DNA from: a virus
Direction: 5' to 3' (one strand)
IMG/VR virus record: IMGVR_UViG_3300035703_000428
Span: 1-22,167 of that record
Length of the DNA stretch: 22,167 nucleotides
Shown here: positions 6,840 through 12,804 of the stretch, piece by piece
Position numbering within the stretch: position 1 is the stretch's first letter
Layout: every line of letters starts with the position of its first letter
Position numbers and translations under genes: made by a program
The notes under the pieces: generated by a model
Seen by the model: the letters and a program-made list of their open reading frames with translations, nothing else
Told to the model about the DNA's origin: nothing
Databases searched by the model: none

Positions 6840-7040
6840 TCAGTTGATGGTGGGAAGGTTGAAGTAACGGCGCAGCGCGTCATGCACTGCACCGCTGGGG
6901 GTGAGCTGATGCTCATCCGCGTGTTTGCGGATCAGCTTCATCACGTCCGGCCAGAGGTGGGCGCAGACGGCCACGCTTTTGGTGCTGCGGGCGTACCGCC
7001 GCCTGGGCGTTACCGGCTTGCGTTCGCTAGCGCTAGTCAT
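6840..7040 (-). CDS. Small basic protein with ribbon-helix-helix-like C-terminus (66 aa)
   Basis: The start is ATG 7038-7040, which overlaps the upstream stop by eight bases; a longer start at 7097 would read deep into the upstream gene. The N-terminus is basic and disordered (MTSASERKPVTPRRRYARST). The rest, VAVCAHLWPDVMKLIRKHADEH and LTPSGAVHDALRRYF, has a strand-helix-helix order like CopG/Arc ribbon-helix-helix proteins (a strand, then a helix, then 'SGAVHDAL'). It could bind DNA as a dimer. The coding start contains a GCTAGCGCTAG-type motif on the plus strand (7026-7036). Confidence 0.5.
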   Translation of the reverse strand: MTSASERKPVTPRRRYARSTKSVAVCAHLWPDVMKLIRKHADEHQLTPSGAVHDALRRYFNLPTIN

Positions 7041-7476
7041 CAAGGGCGCACCAGAGGTAGGGCGTGTTGCGGTGGGCATAGAAATCAACAGGGGCAATCG
7101 CTAAGCCTTCATCCTGCATGGCGATGAAACTACGCAGTTGAAGCCAGTAGGATTTGACCCGTTCATGCGAGCAAAAGCGGTATTCCGCCGGCACCGCATT
7201 GGCTGATTCGGCCCACTGCAGTGACGTGCCGCAAAGTGCAGCAAGGTAGGCGCCTTGGTTATTCCTCAGCAGCCAATAAACCCGGTGCAGATACGGATCG
7301 CTGCAGGAGCTTGAGATCTGCGCGGATGCGTTGGAGGAGGACGCGTTTCGCGCAGTGATTGCCGAAGTACGTGAGCCTTGCATTAAATGCAGCTTCTGCA
7401 TAAACGTCTGCTCCCGCCGATTCAATGCCTTCAATGGCATCGCATACATGCGCGTGAGCAAGTCGGATGTGCTCAT
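7033..7476 (-). CDS. Hypothetical protein (147 aa) with competing frame in its first half
   Basis: The ATG at 7476 forms a TGATG junction with the annealing-protein stop, a typical start in this operon. The C-terminal part (DPYLHRVYWLLRNNQGAYLA, then CSHERVKSYWLQLRSFIAMQ and APVDFYAHRNTPYLWCALDD) looks convincingly coding and aromatic-rich. The first 55 residues (MSTSDLLTRMYAMPLKALNR...) are less certain because another minus frame, 7259-7492, encodes a plausible 77-residue helical peptide there (DEHIRLAHAHVCDAIEGIES). I prefer the longer frame because its third codon positions are more GC-rich, and because its start matches the stop. A +1 frameshift joining the two is the alternative. No family is recognised. 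Confidence 0.5.
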   Translation of the reverse strand: MSTSDLLTRMYAMPLKALNRREQTFMQKLHLMQGSRTSAITARNASSSNASAQISSSCSDPYLHRVYWLLRNNQGAYLAALCGTSLQWAESANAVPAEYRFCSHERVKSYWLQLRSFIAMQDEGLAIAPVDFYAHRNTPYLWCALDD

Positions 7477-8159
7477 CAGGCGGCAACGGCATTTAGCTGC
7501 TCCATCAGGAAGTCGCGGTGCGCGGCGGTCTTGATGTAGTCGGCGGCCTTCTTGTCGGGCGGCAGGCTGAACCGCTCTTGAAAGGCCAGCACGATCTGCG
7601 CGCGGCGTTCCTCGCTCACCTTGAGCACGGCCTGCACCAGCTCTTGCACCTCAGCGGCACTGAGCTTTTCGGGGTTCGGGGATGCCGGCTTCTTGGTAAG
7701 TGGCTTGCTAGCGCTAGCTGGTGCGGGCACGACAGAGGCGGCCTCTTCGCGCATCGGGTTTTCCACCTCCACCCGCGCCCACAGCTCATAGCCCAAGCCA
7801 AAGGCAAAGGCTGCAGCGGTGCAGAGGCAGCGGCGGTGCGTGTCGGTCAGCGTCCGCGCTGTGATCCGCTCAAACGCAATCGGGTTGTTGCGGTTGTCCA
7901 TGCACGCCTGCGGGAAGTCCGGCGTCACCTGATCGCCATTGGCGAAGTAGCCAACGACATAACCGGAGCCATCAGGGGCACGCCACACATGGCCGCCATC
8001 GGGTGCGGCGCTAAGGGTGAACTGCCAGCCGGGTGCGTGAACGTGCAGCAGGTGGGCGATCTTCGCCCAGTTCACATAGTCAGCGGCATAGGAGCCGCTG
8101 CCCTTGGTGGAGATGTCATCGGGAGAGATGACCCCACCAAGTTGCGGGAAGTCGGTCAT
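7476..8159 (-). CDS. Rad52-like single-strand annealing protein (DUF1071/Sak3-like)
   Basis: The start MTDFPQ at 8159 is preferred to an ATG at 8204 because that one overlaps the -10 box of the promoter at 8203-8231. Residues about 27-50 (YVNWAKIAHLLHVHAPGWQFTL) and 70-125 (GYVVGYFANGDQVTPDFPQA, then NRNNPIAFERITARTLTDTHRR and AFAFGLGYELWARVEVENPM) follow the DUF1071/Sak3 layout: a substrate-strand W-x-x-hydrophobic helix, the 'PVMD-N-x-P-I' loop, the 'T-x-x-x-R-C' helix and the 'FGLG-Y-LW' strand. A proline/serine/lysine linker is followed by a helical C-terminal part (KLSAAEVQELVQAVLKVSEE) of unknown role. It would pair complementary single strands in phage recombination, together with the exonuclease at 13287. 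Sequence divergence leaves some doubt. Confidence 0.6.
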   Translation of the reverse strand: MTDFPQLGGVISPDDISTKGSGSYAADYVNWAKIAHLLHVHAPGWQFTLSAAPDGGHVWRAPDGSGYVVGYFANGDQVTPDFPQACMDNRNNPIAFERITARTLTDTHRRCLCTAAAFAFGLGYELWARVEVENPMREEAASVVPAPASASKPLTKKPASPNPEKLSAAEVQELVQAVLKVSEERRAQIVLAFQERFSLPPDKKAADYIKTAAHRDFLMEQLNAVAA

Positions 8160-8202
8160 GGATGCGGTGGTATCGGGTGCCGCGTCGCTGCAGCACCCTT
8201 GC

Positions 8203-8231
8203 ATCCTAGGCTAGCCAACGCTAAGGGTCAA
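8203..8231 (-). promoter_or_regulatory. Promoter with TAGC-N4-GCTA operator, leftward annealing-protein operon
   Basis: On the minus strand: -35 TTGACC (8231-8226), 17-base spacer, -10 TAGGAT (8208-8203). The spacer contains the dyad TAGC-GTTG-GCTA (8212-8223 on the plus strand). The dyad also overlaps the stop codon of the upstream 222-residue gene. Transcription would begin about 40 bases before ATG 8159. It shares 16 of 17 spacer bases with the promoter at 14162-14190. Confidence 0.7.
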
Positions 8232-8889
8232 GTCCCTGATCCATCGCCGCTAGTGCATCGGCAATCGGATCGGAGCCGTTGATCGTGATCGCCTCCCATT
8301 CGCTCGGCGTCCACTGATGCCAGCCGCTGAGCACGTTGCGCAGCAGGTCGCGCTGGGCGTTGGTCAGGCCTTGGCAGTGTTGCTCCAGCTCCTTCCATGC
8401 CACGGCCGGGCTGAGCTGCTTCTCCTTGGCAATCGCCTCAAACCGCGCTTGGTGTTCAGCGCTCAATGCCTTGGCCGCTTCCTCGGACAACGGCTCCGGT
8501 TGCTGCAGCCACTCCGGCGGCTCCAGTTCGCCGATGAAATGCGAGAAGAACTCCGTAGCCCGCCATGGCCGGCCGTGGGCGTCAGTGATCGGCTGCGAAT
8601 CTTTGAGTCGATCCTTCAGGCGCCGGTCGCTAACGCCGCTGTAGTCCCCTTCGGCCACCCGTGCATTGGCCAGCGCCAGCTGGATGAAGGTGAGCGGCTG
8701 CGGCTGATCGGTCTTGGCGTTCTGCAGCTTGTTGAAACTCGAATCGCGCACGGCGGGAAAGCCGGCCTGCTCACCCCACTCATGCAGCGTGCTGTGGATC
8801 CACCCATTGCGGTTGCACCACGCCGTGAGGGTGCGGCCAAAGCGCTGGCGGGTGGCTAGCGGTGGATGGCTGTAGCGGTCGTGATCCAA
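8221..8889 (-). CDS. Possible phage repressor or regulatory protein (222 aa)
   Basis: Residues about 16-75 (FGRTLTAWCNRNGWIHSTLH, then EWGEQAGFPAVRDSSFNKLQ and TFIQLALANARVA) suggest an N-terminal helical, HTH-like DNA-binding region: two helices, a 'VRDSSFNKLQ' recognition-helix-like step and a trailing helix. The middle (RPWRATEFFSHFIGELEPPEW) and the C-terminal half (long helices, NAQRDLLRNVLSGWHQWTPSEWEAI) have no motif I know. The apparent start is TTG 8889; no ATG or GTG is better placed and no strong Shine-Dalgarno is seen. It lies 31 bases after the integrase in the leftward unit, a usual site for a lysogeny regulator. A double GCTAGC motif sits directly upstream. Repressor function is inference. 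Confidence 0.5.
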   Translation of the reverse strand: MDHDRYSHPPLATRQRFGRTLTAWCNRNGWIHSTLHEWGEQAGFPAVRDSSFNKLQNAKTDQPQPLTFIQLALANARVAEGDYSGVSDRRLKDRLKDSQPITDAHGRPWRATEFFSHFIGELEPPEWLQQPEPLSEEAAKALSAEHQARFEAIAKEKQLSPAVAWKELEQHCQGLTNAQRDLLRNVLSGWHQWTPSEWEAITINGSDPIADALAAMDQGLDP

Positions 8890-8895
8890 TGCTTG

Positions 8896-8915
8896 TGCTT
8901 CGCTAGCGGCTAGCC
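8896..8915. promoter_or_regulatory. Tandem GCTAGC motifs between integrase and regulator-like gene
   Basis: The 31-base gap holds CGCTAGCGGCTAGCC, two GCTAGC palindromes one base apart. It gives a TAGC-N1-GCTA arrangement, a tighter version of the TAGC-N4-GCTA promoter dyads. I see no matching -35 box. It could be an operator or part of a recombination site. Confidence 0.4.
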
Positions 8916-8920
8916 TACCC

Positions 8921-10342
8921 CTAAGGATGGGCAGCCGCCTCCCCGGCCCTTAGCCGCACGTCCTGCACTGCTCCATCACTCACGACGACCCGATCCACCC
9001 ACTGCGACAGCAGCCGCCGCGTCTGCTCCGGTGTCCTGGTCATCTCCGCCCACACCTGCGGTTGATCCAGTGCCTCTAAGGCATCGCTCAGCGTGAAGCG
9101 GCTGCCGCCATCGCTCACGCAGTCCTGCAACAGCGTGCTCAAGCGCTGCTCCTTGCGCTCAATCACTTCGGCTAAGTCCGCATCCTCCAGCAACCGCAGG
9201 TCACTGATCTGGCCCTGCAGCTGTTTGATCTCCGGGCTGAGCCGCTGCTTTAGCCGCAGTTCATCCACCACGCTGCTGTAGGCCAGCAATTCCCGCTTCT
9301 CCCACAACCGCTGCAGCACTGCCTCCAGCACGGTCTCCTCCTTGATCCCTTTGTGCGGACGGATCGGGCACACCTCATGGGTGCAGCGCAGATAGATCGG
9401 CCCTGGCTGGCGCGGCTGGTGGTAGTGCATCAACCCGCCGCAATGGCCGCAATGCACCAAGCCGGTCAGCACCCGGCTGCGACGCTTGCGAATCGGCGTT
9501 GTGGAGCGGACCCGCAGGGACTGCATCACCTGCTGGATCTCCACTTGCTCCTCGTGGCTCACCAGCCCTTCATGGGCGTGCGGGTGAATCTCCTCCACCT
9601 CGCCTGGTTTGTTCAGCAGCCGGCTTTTGTTGCCATCGGCGTCCAGCTTCCAGCGGAAGGTGCCATAGACGCGGCTGCCGGCAATCGCTGGATTCAGCAG
9701 CCAACGCCGCAGGCCCTCCAGGCTGCGAAACGCCTGCCCGCATTCCTTGTACTGATAGTCGAAGGCATCGCGCAGGCTGCCGCTGGCCAAGAAGTGCTCC
9801 ACGATCTGCCGCGCCACCGGCGCCGTCTCGGGATCCAGTTCGTAGTTGAGCTTGCCCTCGGTGTAGCGGTAGCCAAACGGTGGTTTGCCCGCTTGGGGCT
9901 TGAGCTGCTTGCGGGCATACACCTGCCCGTGATGCACCCGCTCACCGATCAGCTCCGATTCCATCTGCGCCATGCCCATCAGCAAGTTGGCGTAGAAGCG
10001 CCCCATCGCCGTGGAGAGATCAATCGACTGATCGAGGCAGATCAGGTTCGGCCAGCTGTCTTGATTGAACAGGCGCAGCAACTTCCCGCCATGCACCGTG
10101 GATCGGCTCATCCGATCCATGCGCGTGCAGAGCACCGTGTTCAGCAGGCCCTGGTCGCAGCACTCCAGCAAGCGCTTCAGCTCCGGCCGGTCGTCGCGGG
10201 TGCCGGAGGCCACATCCACAAACTCCACCACCGGCTCGCCGAGCTTCTCGGCCTGATCCCGGAGGCGGCTGAGCTGCTGCTCTAAGGCGTGGGCCTGATC
10301 CTCGCTTTCGGTGCTGACGCGGGCGTAAATCGCCGTCGTCAT
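8921..10342 (-). CDS. Large serine recombinase (phage integrase)
   Basis: The 473-residue protein starts MTTAIYARVSTESEDQ, with catalytic Ser10 in the YARVS motif. R75 and R80 lie in CTRMDRMSRS and the resolvase-type E-helix follows (GRFYANLLMGMAQMESELIGERV). The Recombinase domain (about 156-280: GKPPFGYRY, then LRRWLLNPAIAGSRVYG) and a zinc ribbon with C298, C301, C320 and C325 (CGHCGG ... CTHEVC) follow, and then a coiled coil (about 355-420). This order is diagnostic of large serine integrases, which recombine attP with attB without supercoiling. The protein is somewhat short for the class but complete. It is the first gene of the leftward unit and is divergent from the gene at 10428. A GGAG lies about 10 bases before the ATG. 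Confidence 0.9.
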   Translation of the reverse strand: MTTAIYARVSTESEDQAHALEQQLSRLRDQAEKLGEPVVEFVDVASGTRDDRPELKRLLECCDQGLLNTVLCTRMDRMSRSTVHGGKLLRLFNQDSWPNLICLDQSIDLSTAMGRFYANLLMGMAQMESELIGERVHHGQVYARKQLKPQAGKPPFGYRYTEGKLNYELDPETAPVARQIVEHFLASGSLRDAFDYQYKECGQAFRSLEGLRRWLLNPAIAGSRVYGTFRWKLDADGNKSRLLNKPGEVEEIHPHAHEGLVSHEEQVEIQQVMQSLRVRSTTPIRKRRSRVLTGLVHCGHCGGLMHYHQPRQPGPIYLRCTHEVCPIRPHKGIKEETVLEAVLQRLWEKRELLAYSSVVDELRLKQRLSPEIKQLQGQISDLRLLEDADLAEVIERKEQRLSTLLQDCVSDGGSRFTLSDALEALDQPQVWAEMTRTPEQTRRLLSQWVDRVVVSDGAVQDVRLRAGEAAAHP

Positions 10343-10427
10343 CGTTCAATTCGCTCCAGGCTATTCTGTGGCTACAGGCTTAGCCGCGCCAGAGCTGCTT
10401 GGCCTGAAACCACAGCCGAAAAGCCGC
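10343..10427. promoter_or_regulatory. Divergent integrase / small-gene control region, candidate attP
   Basis: This 85-base gap separates the leftward integrase and a rightward gene. A rightward promoter can be read as TTCGCT (10351-10356), 17 bases, TACAGG, which is weak; TATTCT occurs in the spacer. Serine integrase attP sites usually adjoin the integrase gene, so the site may be here or in 8890-8920. No clear core dyad is visible. Confidence 0.3.
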
Positions 10428-10673
10428 ATGACCACTGCGATCTCAGACCTGACCGCTCAGCCGATCACGCGCAGCACTCTGCTGGAGCTGCTCAGCAGCG
10501 ACGGCCAGGCCCATGAAAACCTGGGAGCGGGCGTCCGTGAGGCCTGCGTGTGCCTCCATGACGCCCGGAGCTACTACGACCTACCGGCGGTGCTGGAGGA
10601 GCCCTTGAGCCGCTTCCGCTGGCACCTCGATCAGGCCTTCGCGGCGCTGGAGGATGCCCGCGAGCTGATCTGA
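10428..10673 (+). CDS. Small hypothetical protein divergent from integrase (81 aa)
   Basis: The start at ATG 10428 gives MTTAISDLTAQPITRSTLLE, then LLSSDGQAHENLGAGVREAC and LSRFRWHLDQAFAALEDARE. The protein is largely helical and acidic with no membrane segment. A longer in-frame start at 10368 (GTG) would overlap the promoter region, so I chose the ATG. It stands alone, followed 27 bases later by a good terminator, and is divergent from the integrase. Position alone makes a recombination directionality factor or lysogeny regulator imaginable, but there is no motif support. Confidence 0.5.
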   Translation: MTTAISDLTAQPITRSTLLELLSSDGQAHENLGAGVREACVCLHDARSYYDLPAVLEEPLSRFRWHLDQAFAALEDARELI

Positions 10674-10700
10674 ACGGCACGCCCAGTCGAATTGCCACTG

Positions 10701-10731
10701 GCCCTAGGGAATAAAGCCCCTAGGGCTTTTT
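10701..10731 (+). terminator. Rho-independent terminator
   Basis: A perfect 9-bp stem GCCCTAGGG / CCCTAGGGC (10701-10709 with 10718-10726) is followed by TTTTT. It ends the single-gene transcript from 10428. Confidence 0.9.
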
Positions 10732-10771
10732 GCTGTCTTGACGCGCAGCAGATCTGCCTCGGACTGGCTAA

Positions 10772-10832
10772 TTCGCTCTAGCGCAGTTTATTGTTGTGAT
10801 TCGCGCTAGTCCCGTTTTGCGACGACTAGCGA
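10772..10832 (+). promoter_or_regulatory. Control region of RHH gene with three CTAG-centred sites
   Basis: Three related sites, CGCTCTAGCGC, GCGCTAGTC and CGACTAGCGA, are centred on CTAG at 10778, 10806 and 10826. A possible promoter is TTCGCT (10772), 17 bases, TGTGAT (10795). The RHH protein encoded just downstream, or the regulator of the TAGC-N4-GCTA promoters, could bind here. The promoter call is weak; the repeated CTAGCG half-sites are clear. Confidence 0.4.
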
Positions 10833-10850
10833 TTTACACATCCACATGCC

Positions 10851-11054
10851 ATGACCGCTTCCCTTCACTTGGTGTCGCGTCGGCCGAAACGCATCACCAT
10901 CACCGTCTCGCACGCCGTTGCTGAGCACCTGCTCAGCCGCAGCGACGAGCAGGGCCGCTCCACCAGCAACCTGGCCGCGCACCTGTTGGAGGTGGCGCTA
11001 GACGCCATGCAGGGCGATCCACCGATTGAGAAGAAATGGCCACGCCAGGCCTGA
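10851..11054 (+). CDS. Ribbon-helix-helix DNA-binding protein (67 aa)
   Basis: The core KRITITVSHAVAEHLLSRSDEQ, then GRSTSNLAAHLLEVALDAM is a textbook CopG/Arc-type fold: beta strand (RITITV), first helix, the 'GRSTSNLAA' turn, and second helix. Such proteins dimerise to form a two-stranded sheet that enters the DNA major groove. The gene has its own upstream control region with CTAG-centred sites and its own terminator at 11062, so it is a single-gene unit, probably autoregulated. It lies between the integrase side and the replication operon, a sensible place for a Cro/Arc-like switch protein. Its true target is unknown. The ATG has no strong Shine-Dalgarno. Confidence 0.7.
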   Translation: MTASLHLVSRRPKRITITVSHAVAEHLLSRSDEQGRSTSNLAAHLLEVALDAMQGDPPIEKKWPRQA

Positions 11055-11061
11055 GCAGCAC

Positions 11062-11082
11062 GGCCCCGCAAGGGGCCTTTTT
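11062..11082 (+). terminator. Rho-independent terminator
   Basis: The perfect stem GGCCCC-GCAA-GGGGCC is followed directly by TTTTT, with a GCAA tetraloop. It begins eight bases after the RHH stop codon. Confidence 0.9.
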
Positions 11083-11146
11083 CGTGGCGGAGTGCAGCAG
11101 TCCTGCAGCGGGTCGCAAGGGACTCGATGACTAGCGCGCAGGACCC

Positions 11147-11175
11147 TTGCATCACCGGCTAGCGACCGCTAGTTT
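11147..11175 (+). promoter_or_regulatory. Promoter with TAGC-N4-GCTA operator, replication operon
   Basis: -35 TTGCAT (11147-11152), 17-base spacer, -10 TAGTTT (11170-11175). The dyad TAGC-GACC-GCTA (11160-11171) fills the spacer and overlaps the -10 by two bases. The transcript would start just before the phased repeats at 11185 and run into the gene at 11250. Confidence 0.65.
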
Positions 11176-11184
11176 CTGCGGACG

Positions 11185-11250
11185 CACCGGCAAACGCCGG
11201 TGAATACCGGCAAAACGCCGGGAAATGCCGATTAACACCGGGAAACACCG
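11185..11250 (+). repeat. Seven CCG-centred repeats phased at one helical turn
   Basis: CCG occurs at 11187, 11197, 11207, 11218, 11228, 11238 and 11248: spacings of 10, 10, 11, 10, 10 and 10. The surrounding words (CAAACGCCGG, TGAATACCGG, CAAAACGCCG, GGAAATGCCG, GGAAACACCG) share an A-rich half followed by CCG. The array lies between the -10 box and the GTG start, and its last unit contains that start. Ribbon-helix-helix proteins often bind such 8-11 bp direct repeats, and the gene immediately downstream encodes an RHH domain. It may be an operator, origin iterons, or both. Confidence 0.7.
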
Positions 11251-11840
11251 TGCCACGCATTGAGCTGCGGCTTTCACCAGAGCTGCACGACCACATCTTG
11301 AAATACAAGCCCAAAGCTCTGTCGGTGCCTGCGTTCTGCAGCCTGCTGATCGAGCAGTCGGCCTCCAAAACGCTTGACACGTCCATTACTCTGGGAGAAC
11401 CGAGCGCAGCCGGGTCTCCCTCTACTTTTTATTCTTCTTCTATAGAAGAAGAATTAACAGCCAAAACCAATAAAACCAAGACGCGTGCGCGCGCGTGCGA
11501 GGCCGATCCCTACAAGGCCAAAGCGATCAGCGCCGATCTGGTGCCGGCTGACCTGCTCGATTGCCAGCAGCTGTTGCCCGAATGGTGGGCGGTCAAGAAG
11601 GGGGTGCGCTCAGAAGGCGTCTGGAGGCGCGTTTGCACCAAGTTGCGTGGGTGGACACCTGAGCAGCGGCGCGAGGCCCTTGAGCGGGCCATAGCGAGCG
11701 GCTGGGGCGATGTTTTCGAGCCACCTGCGGCTAGGGCTAGCTCAGGGCAGCCGAGCGGCTACGTGGACTCGATCACCCGTGACCGCATTGAGCGCGAGAA
11801 GTTCCTCGCCATGTTCTCCACCACGCAGGAGGCCGCATGA
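11250..11840 (+). CDS. Replication-initiator-like protein with N-terminal RHH domain
   Basis: GTG 11250 starts the 196-residue protein. Residues 1-38 (PRIELRLSPELHDHILKYKP, then ALSVPAFCSLLIEQ) form a ribbon-helix-helix domain. A low-complexity linker (about 48-90: TFYSSSIEEELTAKTNKTKT, then RARACEAD) is A+T-rich at first and then GC-alternating. The C-terminal part, LLPEWWAVKKGVRSEGVWRR, then LRGWTPEQRREALERAIASGWGDVF, resembles the C-terminal module of lambda O-like and other phage replication proteins ('P-x-WW-x-x-K...', '...RREALERAIA-x-GW-x-D-x-F'). It is the first gene of the replication operon. The match is by pattern only, so a transcription regulator is the main alternative. Translation may be weak or regulated: no Shine-Dalgarno apart from a distant GGGAAA, and the start lies in a repeat. 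Confidence 0.55.
   Translation: MPRIELRLSPELHDHILKYKPKALSVPAFCSLLIEQSASKTLDTSITLGEPSAAGSPSTFYSSSIEEELTAKTNKTKTRARACEADPYKAKAISADLVPADLLDCQQLLPEWWAVKKGVRSEGVWRRVCTKLRGWTPEQRREALERAIASGWGDVFEPPAARASSGQPSGYVDSITRDRIEREKFLAMFSTTQEAA
11431..11454. repeat. 24-bp perfect A+T-rich palindrome inside the initiator gene
   Basis: ATTCTTCTTCTA is followed directly by its exact reverse complement. It stands out in GC-rich DNA and falls in the low-complexity linker codons. An alternating purine-pyrimidine run (GCGTGCGCGCGCGTGCG) begins about 30 bases later. Lambda's origin likewise lies within gene O between two domains, so an origin role is possible but not shown. Confidence 0.6.
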
Positions 11841-12232
11841 TCACCGAACAGGAGTTCGCGGACGTGCTGCAGGCCTTGAGCCGCACGCTGCCCCGCTTCA
11901 AGCCATGGGACTCCACCGCCATGGCGTTGGCGTGGATGACCTTCCCCGAGCGGGCCAAGCAGCAGCTGACCCGTGAGGTGTGGCTCTATGCCGCCGGACA
12001 GCGCCGCTTGGATCCAGACCCACCGGAAGACGTACCGCTGGACCTGCAGCTACTGAACTACGTGTTCCGCAACGAGAACGGCCGCGCCAACGTGGAGTGG
12101 GGCCTAAAGGCCGATCTGCCCGAGCGGATGCAGCGCCCGCATGTTTTCAACCCGCAGCCGGTGCCCGGCCAAGTCGTGCTGCCCCCCGAGCCTGCCGTCA
12201 CCAACCCGCTGCTGCAGGAGGTGCGCTGGTGA
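11837..12232 (+). CDS. Hypothetical replication-operon protein (131 aa)
   Basis: ATG 11837 overlaps the initiator stop (ATGA). The sequence begins MITEQEFADVLQALSRTLPR, with WDSTAMALAWMTFPERAKQQ, then LTREVWLYAAGQRRLDPDPP and LLNYVFRNENGRANVEWGLK; the tail is proline-rich. The helical N-terminus and position right after an O-like gene suggest a helicase-loader (lambda P) analogue, but there is no Walker motif or zinc site to support it. The 'NGRANVEWGL' turn appears in proteins at the same position in other cyanobacterial phages, from memory. It ends in a GTGA overlap with the HNH gene. Confidence 0.5.
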   Translation: MITEQEFADVLQALSRTLPRFKPWDSTAMALAWMTFPERAKQQLTREVWLYAAGQRRLDPDPPEDVPLDLQLLNYVFRNENGRANVEWGLKADLPERMQRPHVFNPQPVPGQVVLPPEPAVTNPLLQEVRW

Positions 12233-12804
12233 ATCAGCTGTTTTTCCCTATAGAAAATGCTACAAGCAAAAACCGTCCTGCTTGGGCTGAAAAGGAAAAG
12301 CTTGGTAAACGAGTGAAAAGAGAAGAAGCACGCAAGGCCGGTATATGCATTCAGTGCTTATCAAGCCCTTCGCTGATCCAGAGATTCTGTTGCAGGGAGT
12401 GCTTGATGAGCAGAATCATTGGTGAATCTTTTAAGTTTGATAGAAAAAGAAAGATGAAAGGGCTTACAGAGTTGAGAGGAACCTGCTACGTGGATCAATT
12501 TGGGCAAGCCAATCGAAAAAAATGGATTGAGGCCGTAAAAGCTAAATGGACAGGCTTCTGTTACTACTCAGGTCTTCCTATTGAGATTGGCAGCACTGCC
12601 GGACTTGATCACATGTTGCCGGTATCCCGTGCCGCTGTTTTTGGACCTAGCAAGGTTTTTCATCCCGACAACCTTGTCTGGACAGACAGACGTATAAATA
12701 TGCTCAAAAGTGATATGACAGCTGACGAGTTCCATTTCTGGCTGAGGAATGATCTCCCGGCTGCTCTTTCTTTGGTTGATCAACGCATCAATGAATCAAA
12801 ATGA
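12229..12804 (+). CDS. HNH-type nuclease-like protein, A+T-rich, likely recent acquisition
   Basis: The protein starts at GTG 12229 in a GTGA overlap with the upstream stop and has 191 residues. A CxxC pair precedes another: CIQCLSSPSLIQRFCCREC, a possible zinc knuckle. The C-terminal half reads CYYSGLPIEI, LDHMLPVSRAAVFGPSKVFH, then PDNLVWTDRRINMLKSDM and EFHFWLRND. This is an HNH-like core: D-H at the first position, then the 'N-x-x-WT-x-x-x-N-x-x-K' second half, as in phage and homing endonucleases. It could cut DNA for intron or gene mobility, recombination or packaging. Codon use is clearly A+T-richer than both neighbours and the start and end of that composition coincide with the gene borders. 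The ATGA overlap with the next gene shows it is embedded in the operon. Confidence 0.65.
   Translation: MNQLFFPIENATSKNRPAWAEKEKLGKRVKREEARKAGICIQCLSSPSLIQRFCCRECLMSRIIGESFKFDRKRKMKGLTELRGTCYVDQFGQANRKKWIEAVKAKWTGFCYYSGLPIEIGSTAGLDHMLPVSRAAVFGPSKVFHPDNLVWTDRRINMLKSDMTADEFHFWLRNDLPAALSLVDQRINESK

Noticed and set aside
7518-8282. A 254-codon open frame on the plus strand
   Set aside because: It is antisense to the annealing-protein gene; the sequence is G/V/R/H-rich with no motif and spans a promoter region.
8317-8859. A 180-codon plus frame
   Set aside because: Antisense shadow of the 222-residue leftward gene; no start signal or motif.
9353-10285. A 310-codon open frame on the plus strand
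   Set aside because: It is the antisense shadow of the integrase gene; its residues are low-complexity (H, A, Q, R) with no family resemblance, whereas the minus frame has all serine-recombinase motifs.
11185-11250. CRISPR-like reading of the short repeats
   Set aside because: Units are only about 10 bases with no spacers; they are phased protein-binding-type repeats.
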